Source of the DNA: Nocardia exalbida NBRC 100660
GTDB taxonomy: Bacteria; Actinomycetota; Actinomycetes; Mycobacteriales; Mycobacteriaceae
Reading direction: 5' to 3'
DNA length: 64,000 bases
NCBI RefSeq assembly: GCF_000308575.1
Contig: NZ_BAFZ01000120.1
Location: 18,148 to 82,147, forward strand
The notes below the pieces were generated by a model. The model saw nothing but the letters and a program-made list of their open reading frames with translations. It ran no database searches and was not told the DNA's origin. A program made the position numbers and the translations under genes. Shown in pieces: positions 17,210 through 25,761 of the stretch. Numbering within the stretch: position 1 is the stretch's first letter; each line of letters opens with the position of its first letter.

Positions 17210-17530
17210 TTACCAGTCGGTAGTATGCGTAAATGCTGTGACCGACCACAATCGACCCTGCACAGGCGCCGGGACATGTACCAGGTCCACCCCGGTCGAG
17301 GGATAGCCCGGCATCATTTCGACCGTGTCGTCGGACATCTGACGCAGGCTCTCCATGCGGCTGGCGTACAACCCGCTCTCACGGCCGAGATCGTCGCGCG
17401 ATTGTTGTGTCGAGTTCGCCGACGGCCGCACCGCGACGAACATCGACGACCCTCCCTCGGATGACAGCAGCACCACCGCGGTGTTGATGCGGGTGGGTGT
17501 GGTGGCAGCCCCGACTTCAGCAGCTACACC
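17210..17530 (-). pseudogene. C-terminal remnant of an unrecognised protein
   Basis: A minus-strand frame ending at 17210 shows strong actinobacterial codon bias from about 17530 onward (for example TPTRINTAVVLLSSEGGSS, SGLYASRMESLRQMSDDTVE). Upstream of that the same frame loses the bias and no start with a ribosome site is present. It may be the surviving 3' half of a gene. I do not recognise the family. Confidence 0.35.
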
Positions 17531-17699
17531 TACTATCTGACACCCTCCCGCCACCAGGACCTCTGTCGATAGTCGTTGCCTGGCCATCCGCTGGAATCGG
17601 CGAGCACCGCGTAGACCTCGACGCAGAACCCTTCCCCAGCACCGTCGAACGGGCACAGGTGCTGTGGCCGGAACACCCCGCGTCTACGTGGAATCCGCA

Positions 17700-17990
17700 G
17701 CCCTGCTGCGCCCCGATCTCGCACCCGGCGGCTGAATCGCTCACGCGCTGAGCGGACGCGGGGTCGATCGTGAAGCCGATGTCCCACAACCGAACCGTAG
17801 CATCGTCGCCACCGGTGGCGAGGTTTCTGCCGTCGAGGCTGAAACCCACCGAGCGGACCTGGTCGGCGTGGCGAGTGAGCGGTCCGCCGATCTGCTGGTG
17901 GGTGGTGGTATCCCACAGCCGGGCCGCGCGGTCGGCGCTGCCGGTGGCGAGGTAGGCGAGCGTCGCCTTGGCGCGATGCCGGTTCTGCTC
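17700..17990 (-). pseudogene. WD40-repeat protein remnant
   Basis: Two consecutive WD40 blades can be read on the minus strand: YLATGSADRAARLWDTTTHQ, then a stretch with VRSVGFSLDGRNLATGGDD and ATVRLWD. The characteristic GH-WD spacing is clear. The rest of the propeller is missing on both sides and there is no start codon with a ribosome site. It abuts an HNH remnant on the other strand, which points to several past rearrangements here. Confidence 0.6.
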
Positions 17991-17999
17991 CGGCCGACG

Positions 18000-18327
18000 C
18001 GCGCAAGCGCAAGTATCGGATTGTGCGCCTCGCCCACGACCTCACCGACGCGCGGTGGGACGCACTCGAGACGTCCTGCGGCGGGACCGCTCCCCCGCCA
18101 CCTAGAAGGACTGCGTGCAGGCCATCGCGCGCGGCGGCCGCTACACCCTCGACAACGTCGTGCCCGCCTGCGGATCGTGCAACGCCAGCAAACGCAATGC
18201 CGAGGTGACTGGCTGGATGCGGAGGATGAAACTCCGAGGATGTCAGCCGAGGTCCGGATTGATTGCGGCCGCTCGTTTCGGGAAACCGTGGACAACGAAC
18301 GATCCGGACCCGGACGTTCTTTGGTGA
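18000..18327 (+). pseudogene. HNH endonuclease remnant with frameshift
   Basis: The plus strand reads RLAHDLTDARWDALETS in one frame, then after about 18090 switches to DCVQAIARGGRYTLDNVVPA with CGSCNASKRNAEVTGWM. The second block is the end of an HNH nuclease: the N of DN and the C-x-x-C pair. The first Cys pair and the central histidine region are scrambled at the shift. The gene is also missing its 5' end. A dead copy of a common actinobacterial HNH family. Confidence 0.62.
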
Positions 18328-18384
18328 CCTGTCGCGGGTCTTCGCCGCACGGCGGGGTCTCGCACGATCGCAGGAGGTGTTGCG

Positions 18385-20028
18385 TTGTCTGCCGACCGCC
18401 ACGACGAGGATGCCGCGACGGGTGCCGACCGCCCTGGCGGCCCGGTCCCTCGGAGTGAGGCCGCGGCCGCCGAACGATTCGCTGTCCGCAGCGCCGCGGC
18501 GTTGGTGGGCGCTGTGGCCGTCGGTATCGGGTTCGGTGTGCTCACAGCGCTGGTCCGGGCGCGGTGGGAACCGATGCAGACAGCGGATCAGGCGGTCACC
18601 GACAACCTGGTCTCCGTGGTGGCGGAGCACAGGATTCTGCGGAACATCCTCACCGGCATCACCGATCTCGGCGGGACCGGCACGCTGGTCCTGGTGCTCG
18701 CCGTCTGCGCGCTCTGGCTGCTCATTCGTCGTCTACCACGCCTTGCTGTCTACGTGGTGATCACAGGCACCGGTGGATTGATCCTCAACCCGATCGTCAA
18801 AGAGCTTGTCGCCCGGCTACGTCCGGTGGTGGAGACTCCCGTCTACAGCGCCGACGGGTGGAGCTTCCCCAGCGGACACGCGATGGGTTCACTGGTGTGC
18901 TACGGCGGTGTCCTGCTGGTTTTCGCACCGATCCTACCGGCGGGCCCACGCCGCGCGGTGGCCGTGTTCGCGGTCCTGATCGTGGCGGCCGTCGGCCTCA
19001 GCCGGATAGCGTTGGGCGCGCATTACCTCACCGACGTCCTCGCGGGCTGGCTGCTCGGGTCGCTGTGGCTCGTGCTGGTCACCGTCGCCTTCCACCGATG
19101 GCGGGGCGACGCCCGAGTCGGCAACGCGGGCCCGCTGCCCGGTGACGTACCACCGGCCGACGAAGACGACTTGCGGCCGGTCCCGCTCCGGCATGCGCCC
19201 ACCCTTCCCCACCCATGGCGAGGAATCGGCGAACTCGCGGTCGCGTGGGTGCTGCTCGTCGGAGCGCTCGTCGGAATCGGCATGCTGGTGCGCGCCCCGG
19301 AGGCCGAAAACCCCGTCCTGCGCTGGGATCACAGCGTCGCGGCAACGTTTGCCGAGCACCGTAACCCGACGCTCACCTCCGTCCTCGGCGTGTTCGGCGA
19401 ACTCGGCAATACCACCGCGGTCATCACGGTCGCCCTGATCGTCGCCGCGCTGGCGGTGGGCGTCCTGCGCAGCTGGCGCCCGGTGTTGTTCCTCGGCAGC
19501 GCGCTGCTGGGTGAGATCACGCTGTTTCTCACCACCGCCGCGATCGTCGACCGCGACCGCCCCCGGGTTCCGCACCTCAATCCCGACCTGCCACCCACCG
19601 CCAGCTTCCCTTCCGGCCACGTCGCCGCCTCGCTGACGCTTTACTCGGCCACCGCCGCACTCCTGTGGGCCGCCACCCGCCGACGACGGCATCGGCTTCT
19701 GTCCGCCGCCATCATCCTGATCCCCGCACTGGTGGGCGTGCAGCGAATCTACGCCGGTGCGCACTACCCCACCGACATCATCGGCGCGGCCCTACTGGCA
19801 TCGATATGGACAGCGATCGCCTGGTGGGTCGTCCAACCCGTCGAGACCGCTGGTCGGTCGACGCAGGCGCACGTTCGCCATGCCCGGGCTCGATCGAGGA
19901 ATCCGCACGGATCCACCGACCGGAACTGCTCTGCGACATCGAGTTCCGGCTGCGAACACGCGCTCACCACCACAGGCGCAGCGAAGAAGAACGAGCATGC
20001 CGAGCAGTCGCAACCTGAGACGACCTGA
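18385..20028 (+). CDS. Tandem-domain PAP2 phosphatase (two PAP2 domains), membrane protein
   Basis: A 547-residue multi-pass protein with two complete PAP2 halves. The first has K139-x6-R146-P147, PSGH at 162-165, S206-R207 and H213/D217. The second has R392-P393, PSGH at 409-412, R454 and H460/D464; its first motif lacks the lysine and S of the SR pair is Q. Each half has about five or six hydrophobic helices. PAP2 enzymes dephosphorylate phosphatidate, isoprenyl diphosphates or similar lipids. The C-terminal ~60 residues are basic and unstructured. The start is TTG with AGGAGG seven bases upstream. Duplicated PAP2 domains in one chain are unusual. Confidence 0.88.
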   Translation: MSADRHDEDAATGADRPGGPVPRSEAAAAERFAVRSAAALVGAVAVGIGFGVLTALVRARWEPMQTADQAVTDNLVSVVAEHRILRNILTGITDLGGTGTLVLVLAVCALWLLIRRLPRLAVYVVITGTGGLILNPIVKELVARLRPVVETPVYSADGWSFPSGHAMGSLVCYGGVLLVFAPILPAGPRRAVAVFAVLIVAAVGLSRIALGAHYLTDVLAGWLLGSLWLVLVTVAFHRWRGDARVGNAGPLPGDVPPADEDDLRPVPLRHAPTLPHPWRGIGELAVAWVLLVGALVGIGMLVRAPEAENPVLRWDHSVAATFAEHRNPTLTSVLGVFGELGNTTAVITVALIVAALAVGVLRSWRPVLFLGSALLGEITLFLTTAAIVDRDRPRVPHLNPDLPPTASFPSGHVAASLTLYSATAALLWAATRRRRHRLLSAAIILIPALVGVQRIYAGAHYPTDIIGAALLASIWTAIAWWVVQPVETAGRSTQAHVRHARARSRNPHGSTDRNCSATSSSGCEHALTTTGAAKKNEHAEQSQPETT

Positions 20029-20102
20029 CCGCAGCTCGTTCATGCGGTAACTCTTCTTCGCGCCGGATTTCGTGATTTCGGACCGAGCCGACGGAAGGTC
20101 GC

Positions 20103-21068
20103 TCAGGTCTCGCGCGTCGCTGTTGCGTAACGGGCGGCGATCCTGGTGACGGCGGCTGCGAGTTCCGGTGCTCGTTCGGTGTCGAGGTGGAAGTCGAGGT
20201 CCATTGCGGCGAGGTATGCCGCGAGCAGCTGGGGGCTTTGCGCTCCAGCGTCCAGCGTGCTGGTGTGTGCATCGATCGGTTCGACGGTCCAGATGCCGGT
20301 GGGAATGCGGGCCGCGACGGTGTCGGCGGGCGCGTGAACTGTCACTCGTGCGGTGTAGTTCCACAGGGCTGCCATCCGCCCGCGGGTCACGAAGGTCGCC
20401 AGATCCGGTCCGGGAAGTTCTCTGATCGTGAAGCCGGGCCCGGTCGGTGTCTTCGGGTCGATGCGATCGACGCGATAGCTACGCCAGTCGTGGCGATCGA
20501 GGTCGAAGCCGACGAGGTACCAGCGTCCGCTGCTGTGCACCATCCGGTGTGGTTCGACGCGACGACAACTGGTCGTCGCGTGGCGATCGCAGTAGTCGAA
20601 TCGGAGTATCTCGTTGCGCTCGATCGCGGTGGCGACAGCACGAAAAACGCTGGCGTCCACCGAGTTCCCGCCATCAGGAACTGGTTCGGTTGCCGAATGC
20701 ACCGTATGCAGACGGTGACGCAGCCGAGGTGGGAGCAGTTGTTCCAGTTTGGCGGCCGCCCGGGCGGCGGCGTCACCGATACCGGCCACGCCTGCCCGCG
20801 CCGCGGTGCGTAGCGCCACCGCGACTGCGACGGCCTCGTCGTCGTCGAATCGAAGGGGCGGCAGCGTGGCGCCGGCACGGAGTCGGTACCCGCCGGCCAC
20901 ACCGGGCGCAGCGTCGATCTCGTAGTCCAGCCGACGCAGCCGGGCGATATCGACACGGATCGTGCGGGTGTTCACGCCCAGACGAGTAGCCAACTCGGCC
21001 CCGGTCCAGCAACGCTGGGTCTGCAGCAAACCGAGCAGCCGCAAAAGCCGGACACTGGTATCGACCAT
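20103..21068 (-). CDS. WYL-domain transcriptional regulator
   Basis: A 321-residue regulator. Residues 1-60 form a DeoR-like helix-turn-helix (LLGLLQTQRCWTGAELATRL followed by GVNTRTIRVDIARLRRL). The WYL domain is at ~140-220 with the signature replaced by RWYLVGFDLDRHDWRSYRVDRI, and a WCX extension ends the protein. WYL domains sense nucleic acids or small ligands in several characterised regulators. It is transcribed away from an SDR gene with a 63-base gap that holds an inverted repeat, a typical regulator and target pair. Confidence 0.9.
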   Translation of the reverse strand: MVDTSVRLLRLLGLLQTQRCWTGAELATRLGVNTRTIRVDIARLRRLDYEIDAAPGVAGGYRLRAGATLPPLRFDDDEAVAVAVALRTAARAGVAGIGDAAARAAAKLEQLLPPRLRHRLHTVHSATEPVPDGGNSVDASVFRAVATAIERNEILRFDYCDRHATTSCRRVEPHRMVHSSGRWYLVGFDLDRHDWRSYRVDRIDPKTPTGPGFTIRELPGPDLATFVTRGRMAALWNYTARVTVHAPADTVAARIPTGIWTVEPIDAHTSTLDAGAQSPQLLAAYLAAMDLDFHLDTERAPELAAAVTRIAARYATATRET

Positions 21069-21085
21069 GCCGATCAGCCTCTCAT

Positions 21086-21114
21086 CTATCGAGGAGCGGT
21101 TCGTGCCGCGATAG
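21086..21114. promoter_or_regulatory. Inverted repeat in the WYL/SDR divergent promoter region
   Basis: CTATCG (21086-21091) and CGATAG (21109-21114) are exact inverted copies 17 bases apart, inside the 63-base gap between divergent genes. A candidate operator for the WYL regulator, supported only by position and symmetry. Confidence 0.35.
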
Positions 21115-21131
21115 CTGCCACTGTTACCGGC

Positions 21132-21917
21132 ATGACCATTTCGATGAGTCCCGCTGCCCCACCCTCCCGGTCGCTGGCCGGTCGCGGCGCCCTGATCACC
21201 GGGGGTTCGCGCGGTATCGGTCGCGCCATCACCGCCAGGTTGGCGGCCTCGGGTGCCACTGTGGTGTTCACCTATCACACGCGGTCGGAAGCTGCCGAGA
21301 CGTTGGTCGCCGAGATCGCCGAACGCGACGGACACGCGTCGGCGGTGCGGCTGGATCTCGGTGATCCCGACCAGGTCACCGCAGCGTTCGCCGCCGCGGA
21401 CACCGTGTTCCAGCAGGCCGGTGTCGGGCTCGACATCCTGGTGGCGAACGCCGGTGTGTTCGCCAGTGCGCCCTTGGCCGAGGCACGCATCGAGGAGTGG
21501 GATCGAGTGATGGCCGTGAACGCCCGCGGTACGTTCCTCACCCTGCAGCAGGCAGCGCCGCGACTGCGCGACGGTGCACGGGTCGTCACCCTCTCCACGG
21601 TCGGCACCCATTGGCCCAGCCCCGGGGAAGCGATCTACGCGGCGAGCAAGGCGGCAGTCGAACAGCTCACCCGCGTCGCCTCACGCGAATTCGGACCCCG
21701 AGGCATTACGGCCAACACCATCTCTCTCGGTCCGACCGACACCGACCTACTCCGTTCCAGCGCTCAACCGGGCGCTGCCGAGGGAGCCGCGGCCATGACA
21801 GCACTCGGACGCATCGGCCGACCCGCCGACGTCGCAGACCTCGTGGCCCTGCTGGTCCATCCGGACAACCGATGGGTCACCGGTCAGAACATCCGTGCGG
21901 ATGGCGGACTGACTTGA
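21132..21917 (+). CDS. SDR-family oxidoreductase (FabG-like)
   Basis: A 261-residue classical SDR. TGGSRGIG binds NAD(P), VANAG is intact, and the catalytic S-Y-K reads LSTVGTHW...YAASK. The C-terminal VTGQNIRADGGLT is the standard end of 3-oxoacyl-ACP reductase-like SDRs. It is divergent from the WYL regulator and probably controlled by it. Substrate unknown. Confidence 0.9.
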   Translation: MTISMSPAAPPSRSLAGRGALITGGSRGIGRAITARLAASGATVVFTYHTRSEAAETLVAEIAERDGHASAVRLDLGDPDQVTAAFAAADTVFQQAGVGLDILVANAGVFASAPLAEARIEEWDRVMAVNARGTFLTLQQAAPRLRDGARVVTLSTVGTHWPSPGEAIYAASKAAVEQLTRVASREFGPRGITANTISLGPTDTDLLRSSAQPGAAEGAAAMTALGRIGRPADVADLVALLVHPDNRWVTGQNIRADGGLT

Positions 21918-22252
21918 CAGACCATCCGAAAGTCGCGATCCCACGATCCGCTGAGAGGCGACGGCAAGCGACTCGTGCCGTGCGACCGGCGGGGCGCAAT
22001 CACTGGAGTTCTCGGATCGAGAGGCGTGCCGTGACGCACCCACATGGAATACCCGAACACCGCATCGCTCTCGGCTGCGCGCGAGCCGGGGAAAAGTCTC
22101 GTTCAATCGGTCTTCCGCTTCGGCTCGAAGCTCAGCAGACCGCCGATGGTGGTGGTAGCTGCTGTGTGGCAGCGGCGCCGGAGGTGCCGCTGAGGGCGCC
22201 GACCGCGATGAAGCGGTTGCTGTTGATCGTGCCCGCGCGCTGAGCGGCCGTC
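21918..22252. other. Intergenic stretch
   Basis: No gene or repeat is supported between the SDR stop and the MFS start. Short frames here lack ribosome sites and codon bias. Confidence 0.4.
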
Positions 22253-23470
22253 GTGATGGAGGCTGTTTCCGCCCCACCACAGCCAGTGGTCACCTCGGCC
22301 GCGCTGCGCCGGGTGTTGGTGGTGCTGTGCGTCACCGAGATCACCAGCTGGGGAATCCTGTTCTACGCCTTCCCCGTGCTGCTCGGGCACATCACCACCG
22401 ACACCGGCTGGTCGGCCACCACGCTCACCGCCGCCTTCTCCGCCGGACAACTCGTGGCCGCCCTCGCTGGGATCCCGATCGGGCGCTGGATCGACCGCCA
22501 CGGCCCCCGTGGAGTGATGAGCGCGGGGTCGATACTGACGATCCCGGCGCTGATCCTGGTCGCGACCGCATCGCACCCGGTCTGGTTCTTCGCCGGATGG
22601 TTGTTGACCGGGATCGCCATGGCAGCGATGCTGTATCCCCCCGCCTTCGCCGCGCTGACCCGCTGGCACGGCCCCAACCGGGTCCGCGCTCTCACGGTGC
22701 TCACGTTGGCCGCGGGCATGGCTTCGACGGTATTCGCCCCGTTGACCGCCGCGATCTCCACGCACTTGGATTGGCGGGCAACGTATTTGGTGCTCGCGGT
22801 GATTCTGGCCGTGGTGACCGTGCCGGGGCACTGGTTCGGGCTGCGGCTGCCGTGGCCGCCCCGCCCGGTCGCGGAACCCGGGCACGCCCATCTCACCGAC
22901 CCCGGGCCGATCGCGCGCAGCCGCTCCTTCCTGGCGCTGGCGGTCGCGTTGAGCGCGGCGGGGTTCGCGTCGTTCGCGGTGGTGGTCACCCTGGTTCCGC
23001 TGCTGACCGAACGCGGTCTGGACAACGGCCTGGCGGCGGTCGCGCTCGGGCTCGGCGGCGCCGGGCAGGTCGCCAGCCGTATCGGTTACTCCACGTTCGC
23101 CGCGCGCACCAGCATCCGCACCCGCACCGTGGTGATACTGCTCGCCATCGCCGCGACCACCGCCCTGCTGGGGGTCTTCACCACCGCGTGGACGTTGATC
23201 CCAGCTGCGGTCGCCGCCGGCATGTCGCGCGGGGTGTTCACCTTGTTGCAAGCCACCGCCGTCAGCGACCGCTGGGGAACCGGGCATTACGGGCGCCTCA
23301 CCGGCCTGCTTGCCGCACCGCTGATGATCACCATGGCCTCGGCGCCGTTCGCCGCCACCGCCCTGGCATCCCTCTTCGGCTACGCCACCACCTTCCTGCT
23401 CCTGGCCGCCCTCGCCGCCGCGGGCGCCGTTCTGTCGACCGCGAGTATCCCGACATCCGGGCCGAAGTGA
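22253..23470 (+). CDS. MFS transporter
   Basis: A 405-residue permease with about 12 hydrophobic helices. The loop 2-3 motif reads GIPIGRWIDRHGPRGVM, the MFS signature after helix 2. The second half begins after a hydrophilic loop (RPVAEPGHAHLTDPGPIARS). GTG at 22253 and ATG at 22256 are both possible starts. The type resembles the monocarboxylate/oxalate-like MFS group of actinobacteria. The substrate cannot be told. It ends 29 bases before the HD-domain gene. Confidence 0.88.
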   Translation: MMEAVSAPPQPVVTSAALRRVLVVLCVTEITSWGILFYAFPVLLGHITTDTGWSATTLTAAFSAGQLVAALAGIPIGRWIDRHGPRGVMSAGSILTIPALILVATASHPVWFFAGWLLTGIAMAAMLYPPAFAALTRWHGPNRVRALTVLTLAAGMASTVFAPLTAAISTHLDWRATYLVLAVILAVVTVPGHWFGLRLPWPPRPVAEPGHAHLTDPGPIARSRSFLALAVALSAAGFASFAVVVTLVPLLTERGLDNGLAAVALGLGGAGQVASRIGYSTFAARTSIRTRTVVILLAIAATTALLGVFTTAWTLIPAAVAAGMSRGVFTLLQATAVSDRWGTGHYGRLTGLLAAPLMITMASAPFAATALASLFGYATTFLLLAALAAAGAVLSTASIPTSGPK

Positions 23471-23499
23471 CTATTCATGCCCCGCCGTACTGTCGAAGG

Positions 23500-24126
23500 A
23501 TGAGCGATTCGGACCACCTCTGGAGTCCTGACACGGCCGCGTCGTCGGCTGCCTCGGAGGTGGCCTCCGCTTACCTGTCCGCCGCCTTGCTGAACCACTC
23601 GCGCCGCGTCTACGTCTGGGCGACTGCCTACGGCAGACAGCAGGGCATCCGGTACGACGCTGAGCTGCTGTTCACGGCTGCGATGTTCCACGACATCGGT
23701 CTGGTGCCGGAGTTCGACAGCCACACCGTCTCCTTCGAGGAGGCAGGCGGCCATGTCGCCCGCGTGTTCGCCGCCGGCGCCGGTTGGCCGAGCGAGCGCC
23801 GCGAAACCCTCGGCGAAGTCATCGCCCGGCATATGGGGCCTGAGGTGGATGTGCGCGACGATCCTGAAAGCCACTTGCTGTCGCGAGCGGCGGCGTTGGA
23901 CGTCGTGGGACAGAACATCGACGATTTCAGCCACGCCTTCCGTACCGAAGTACTCCGGCAGTACCCCCGGGGCGAGTTCGCCGACGAGTTCCTTACCTGC
24001 TTCCAGGCGCAGGCCGACCGGAAGACCGGCAGCTCCGCCGCACGCGCGATGCGGTCCGGCCTCGCCACCAGGATGGCCGCGAACCCCCTCGGCACCGATT
24101 ACGAGCACACGCCCGACCAAAGCTAG
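23500..24126 (+). CDS. HD-domain protein
   Basis: A 208-residue protein with the HD phosphohydrolase pattern: H33 (LLNHSRRVYVWA), H64-D65 (MFHDIG) and a distal D in LSRAAALDVVGQNIDDF. These coordinate one or two metals. The sequence resembles the cyanamide hydratase/HD-like family widespread in actinobacteria, whose natural substrates are mostly unknown. The ribosome site (GAAGG) overlaps the start and is weak; translation may depend on the MFS gene just upstream. Confidence 0.85.
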   Translation: MSDSDHLWSPDTAASSAASEVASAYLSAALLNHSRRVYVWATAYGRQQGIRYDAELLFTAAMFHDIGLVPEFDSHTVSFEEAGGHVARVFAAGAGWPSERRETLGEVIARHMGPEVDVRDDPESHLLSRAAALDVVGQNIDDFSHAFRTEVLRQYPRGEFADEFLTCFQAQADRKTGSSAARAMRSGLATRMAANPLGTDYEHTPDQS

Positions 24127-24507
24127 CGTGCCGGGCCGCGCCCGCATTTCTACTGGTGGCGCAAACGTCTCGATCAGCCGTATCGCCGGGTTGCGCGCGG
24201 CGCGGTTCGAGAACTCAGAGACTCGGTGGGTTCAGGGCTTGATGATGATGTACTGCCCGGCGGTCTCCTGGAACTCGACGGCGGCCGCTCAATATGTCCT
24301 GGCGAAATGATCACTGTCTGCGTCGGATTGCTTCCTCATGGCAGCAGACAGCGGAAAGGCGCAGTGAATCCTTTCGGGTCGTTGGCATCTCTTATGGCCG
24401 GCACGACCACTCAGCCGGGTGAGCAGCACGCAGAACGCAGTTCAGGGCATCCGGCTGGTCCCACCACAGCCTCGACCCCGCCCGTCCGGAACCATAAGGG
24501 AGCCGAC
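24127..24507. other. Intergenic stretch
   Basis: No intact gene. On the minus strand about 24235-24290 encodes a protein-like end (VEFQETAGQYIIIKP then stop), possibly a remnant. The promoter of the exported hydrolase should lie near the right end. Confidence 0.35.
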
Positions 24508-25560
24508 ATGTCCGCTTTTCACCCGCCGCAGCCGACAACGGCAACAGCCGACCGCGGGCCGACGCCCCGCCGAGGCCGGCTCGCCTGGCGACACCCGACA
24601 CCGACCCTGGCCGTCGTGACGGCCCTGGCCACCGGCATGCTCCTGATCGCTCCCGCCGCCGGCGCCGCCCCCACGGCCGGTCGGCCCGCCCACACCGACA
24701 TCGACTCGACAACGGCTGATCACCTCGACCGGTCACCGTCGTCGACCGCCCCCACCCAGGTCGTCACCGTCGCCGGGTTGCCGATCGCCTACCGCAGCTT
24801 CGGACACGGACCGAGTCTCCTGCTGACCCCATGTCTCGGATTCAGCATGGACGACTGGGACCCGGCGCTGCTCGACCGATTGGCCGCGACCAATCATGTC
24901 GTCATCTTCGACTCCGACGGCGTGGGACGGACCCCAGCCGGGCCCTCGGCCGTTTCGACCGTCCCGCAACTCTCTGACCAGGCCACTGGCCTGATCCGGG
25001 CTCTCCATCTGAACCGCCCCACCGTTGTCGGCTACTCCCTCGGAGGATTCGTTGCGCAACGCATGGCCGTGGACCATCCCGATGACGTCGGCGCGCTGAT
25101 CCTGATGGGTACCGGCCCCGGTGGATCACAGCAGGTGCTGCCCGACCTGCCCGGTCTGGTCCGGGGCATGCCCGCATTCGACCCGCTTGCGCCTGCCGAC
25201 CAAGTCATCCCGCTGTACTTCAGCGGCCACCCCGATGCTCTGGCTGCGTGGAATCGACGAACAGCTCTGCGCCCCAATCGGGTCGGGGTGAACCTGACCG
25301 GCCTCAACCGTCAACGCGCCGCGATGACCGGCTGGCTCGTCGACCCCGCCACCAACGTCGTCAGCAGCCTGCCCGCCCTGCGGCTGCCCACCCTCATCTT
25401 GGGCGCTGAAAACGACGAGCAAGAACCCGCTGCCAACTCCAGCGTGCTACATAGCTACATCAACGGTTCGGAATTGCTGATCTACCCCGGGCTCAGTCAC
25501 GCGTTCCCCTTCGAAGCACCAGAGCGCGTCGCGGATGACATCGCCCGGTTCGCTCGGTAG
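24508..25560 (+). CDS. Exported alpha/beta-hydrolase
   Basis: A 350-residue protein. A long signal peptide runs to about residue 55: basic RRGRLAWRH, then the hydrophobic LAVVTALATGMLLIAPAAGA with an AxA-type cleavage site. The hydrolase fold follows, with nucleophile S in VGYSLGGF, acid D in LGAENDEQ and H in GLSHAFPF. The ATG at 24508 has AGGGAG seven bases upstream. It is probably secreted as an esterase, peptidase-like or haloperoxidase-like hydrolase. The reaction cannot be assigned. Confidence 0.88.
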   Translation: MSAFHPPQPTTATADRGPTPRRGRLAWRHPTPTLAVVTALATGMLLIAPAAGAAPTAGRPAHTDIDSTTADHLDRSPSSTAPTQVVTVAGLPIAYRSFGHGPSLLLTPCLGFSMDDWDPALLDRLAATNHVVIFDSDGVGRTPAGPSAVSTVPQLSDQATGLIRALHLNRPTVVGYSLGGFVAQRMAVDHPDDVGALILMGTGPGGSQQVLPDLPGLVRGMPAFDPLAPADQVIPLYFSGHPDALAAWNRRTALRPNRVGVNLTGLNRQRAAMTGWLVDPATNVVSSLPALRLPTLILGAENDEQEPAANSSVLHSYINGSELLIYPGLSHAFPFEAPERVADDIARFAR

Positions 25561-25580
25561 CAGCCCGAACAGGGGCGGCA

Positions 25581-25595
25581 TGAGCACCGTGCTCA
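25581..25595. promoter_or_regulatory. 15-bp perfect palindrome
   Basis: TGAGCAC-C-GTGCTCA lies 20 bases after the hydrolase stop and 166 bases before the FAD monooxygenase start. It could be an operator or part of a small hairpin. No T-tract follows. Confidence 0.3.
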
Positions 25596-25761
25596 CGGCG
25601 CGGCGCCGCACGACCCCGCCCTGCGGATGTAGCCGGGCTCCGCGAAGGTACCGCCATGTCCACCCCTTCAGTGACGGCAGAGTCACAGTCCCTGCCGAGA
25701 CTCTGCGCTGTCGATGCGGGGATCGGCCGTGGCTCAGGAGATGTCGCTCTACGCTGAGTGC

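Noticed and set aside
22327..23499. Long N-terminal extension of the HD-domain protein
   Set aside because: This part is a shadow of the MFS gene; the HD protein begins at 23500.
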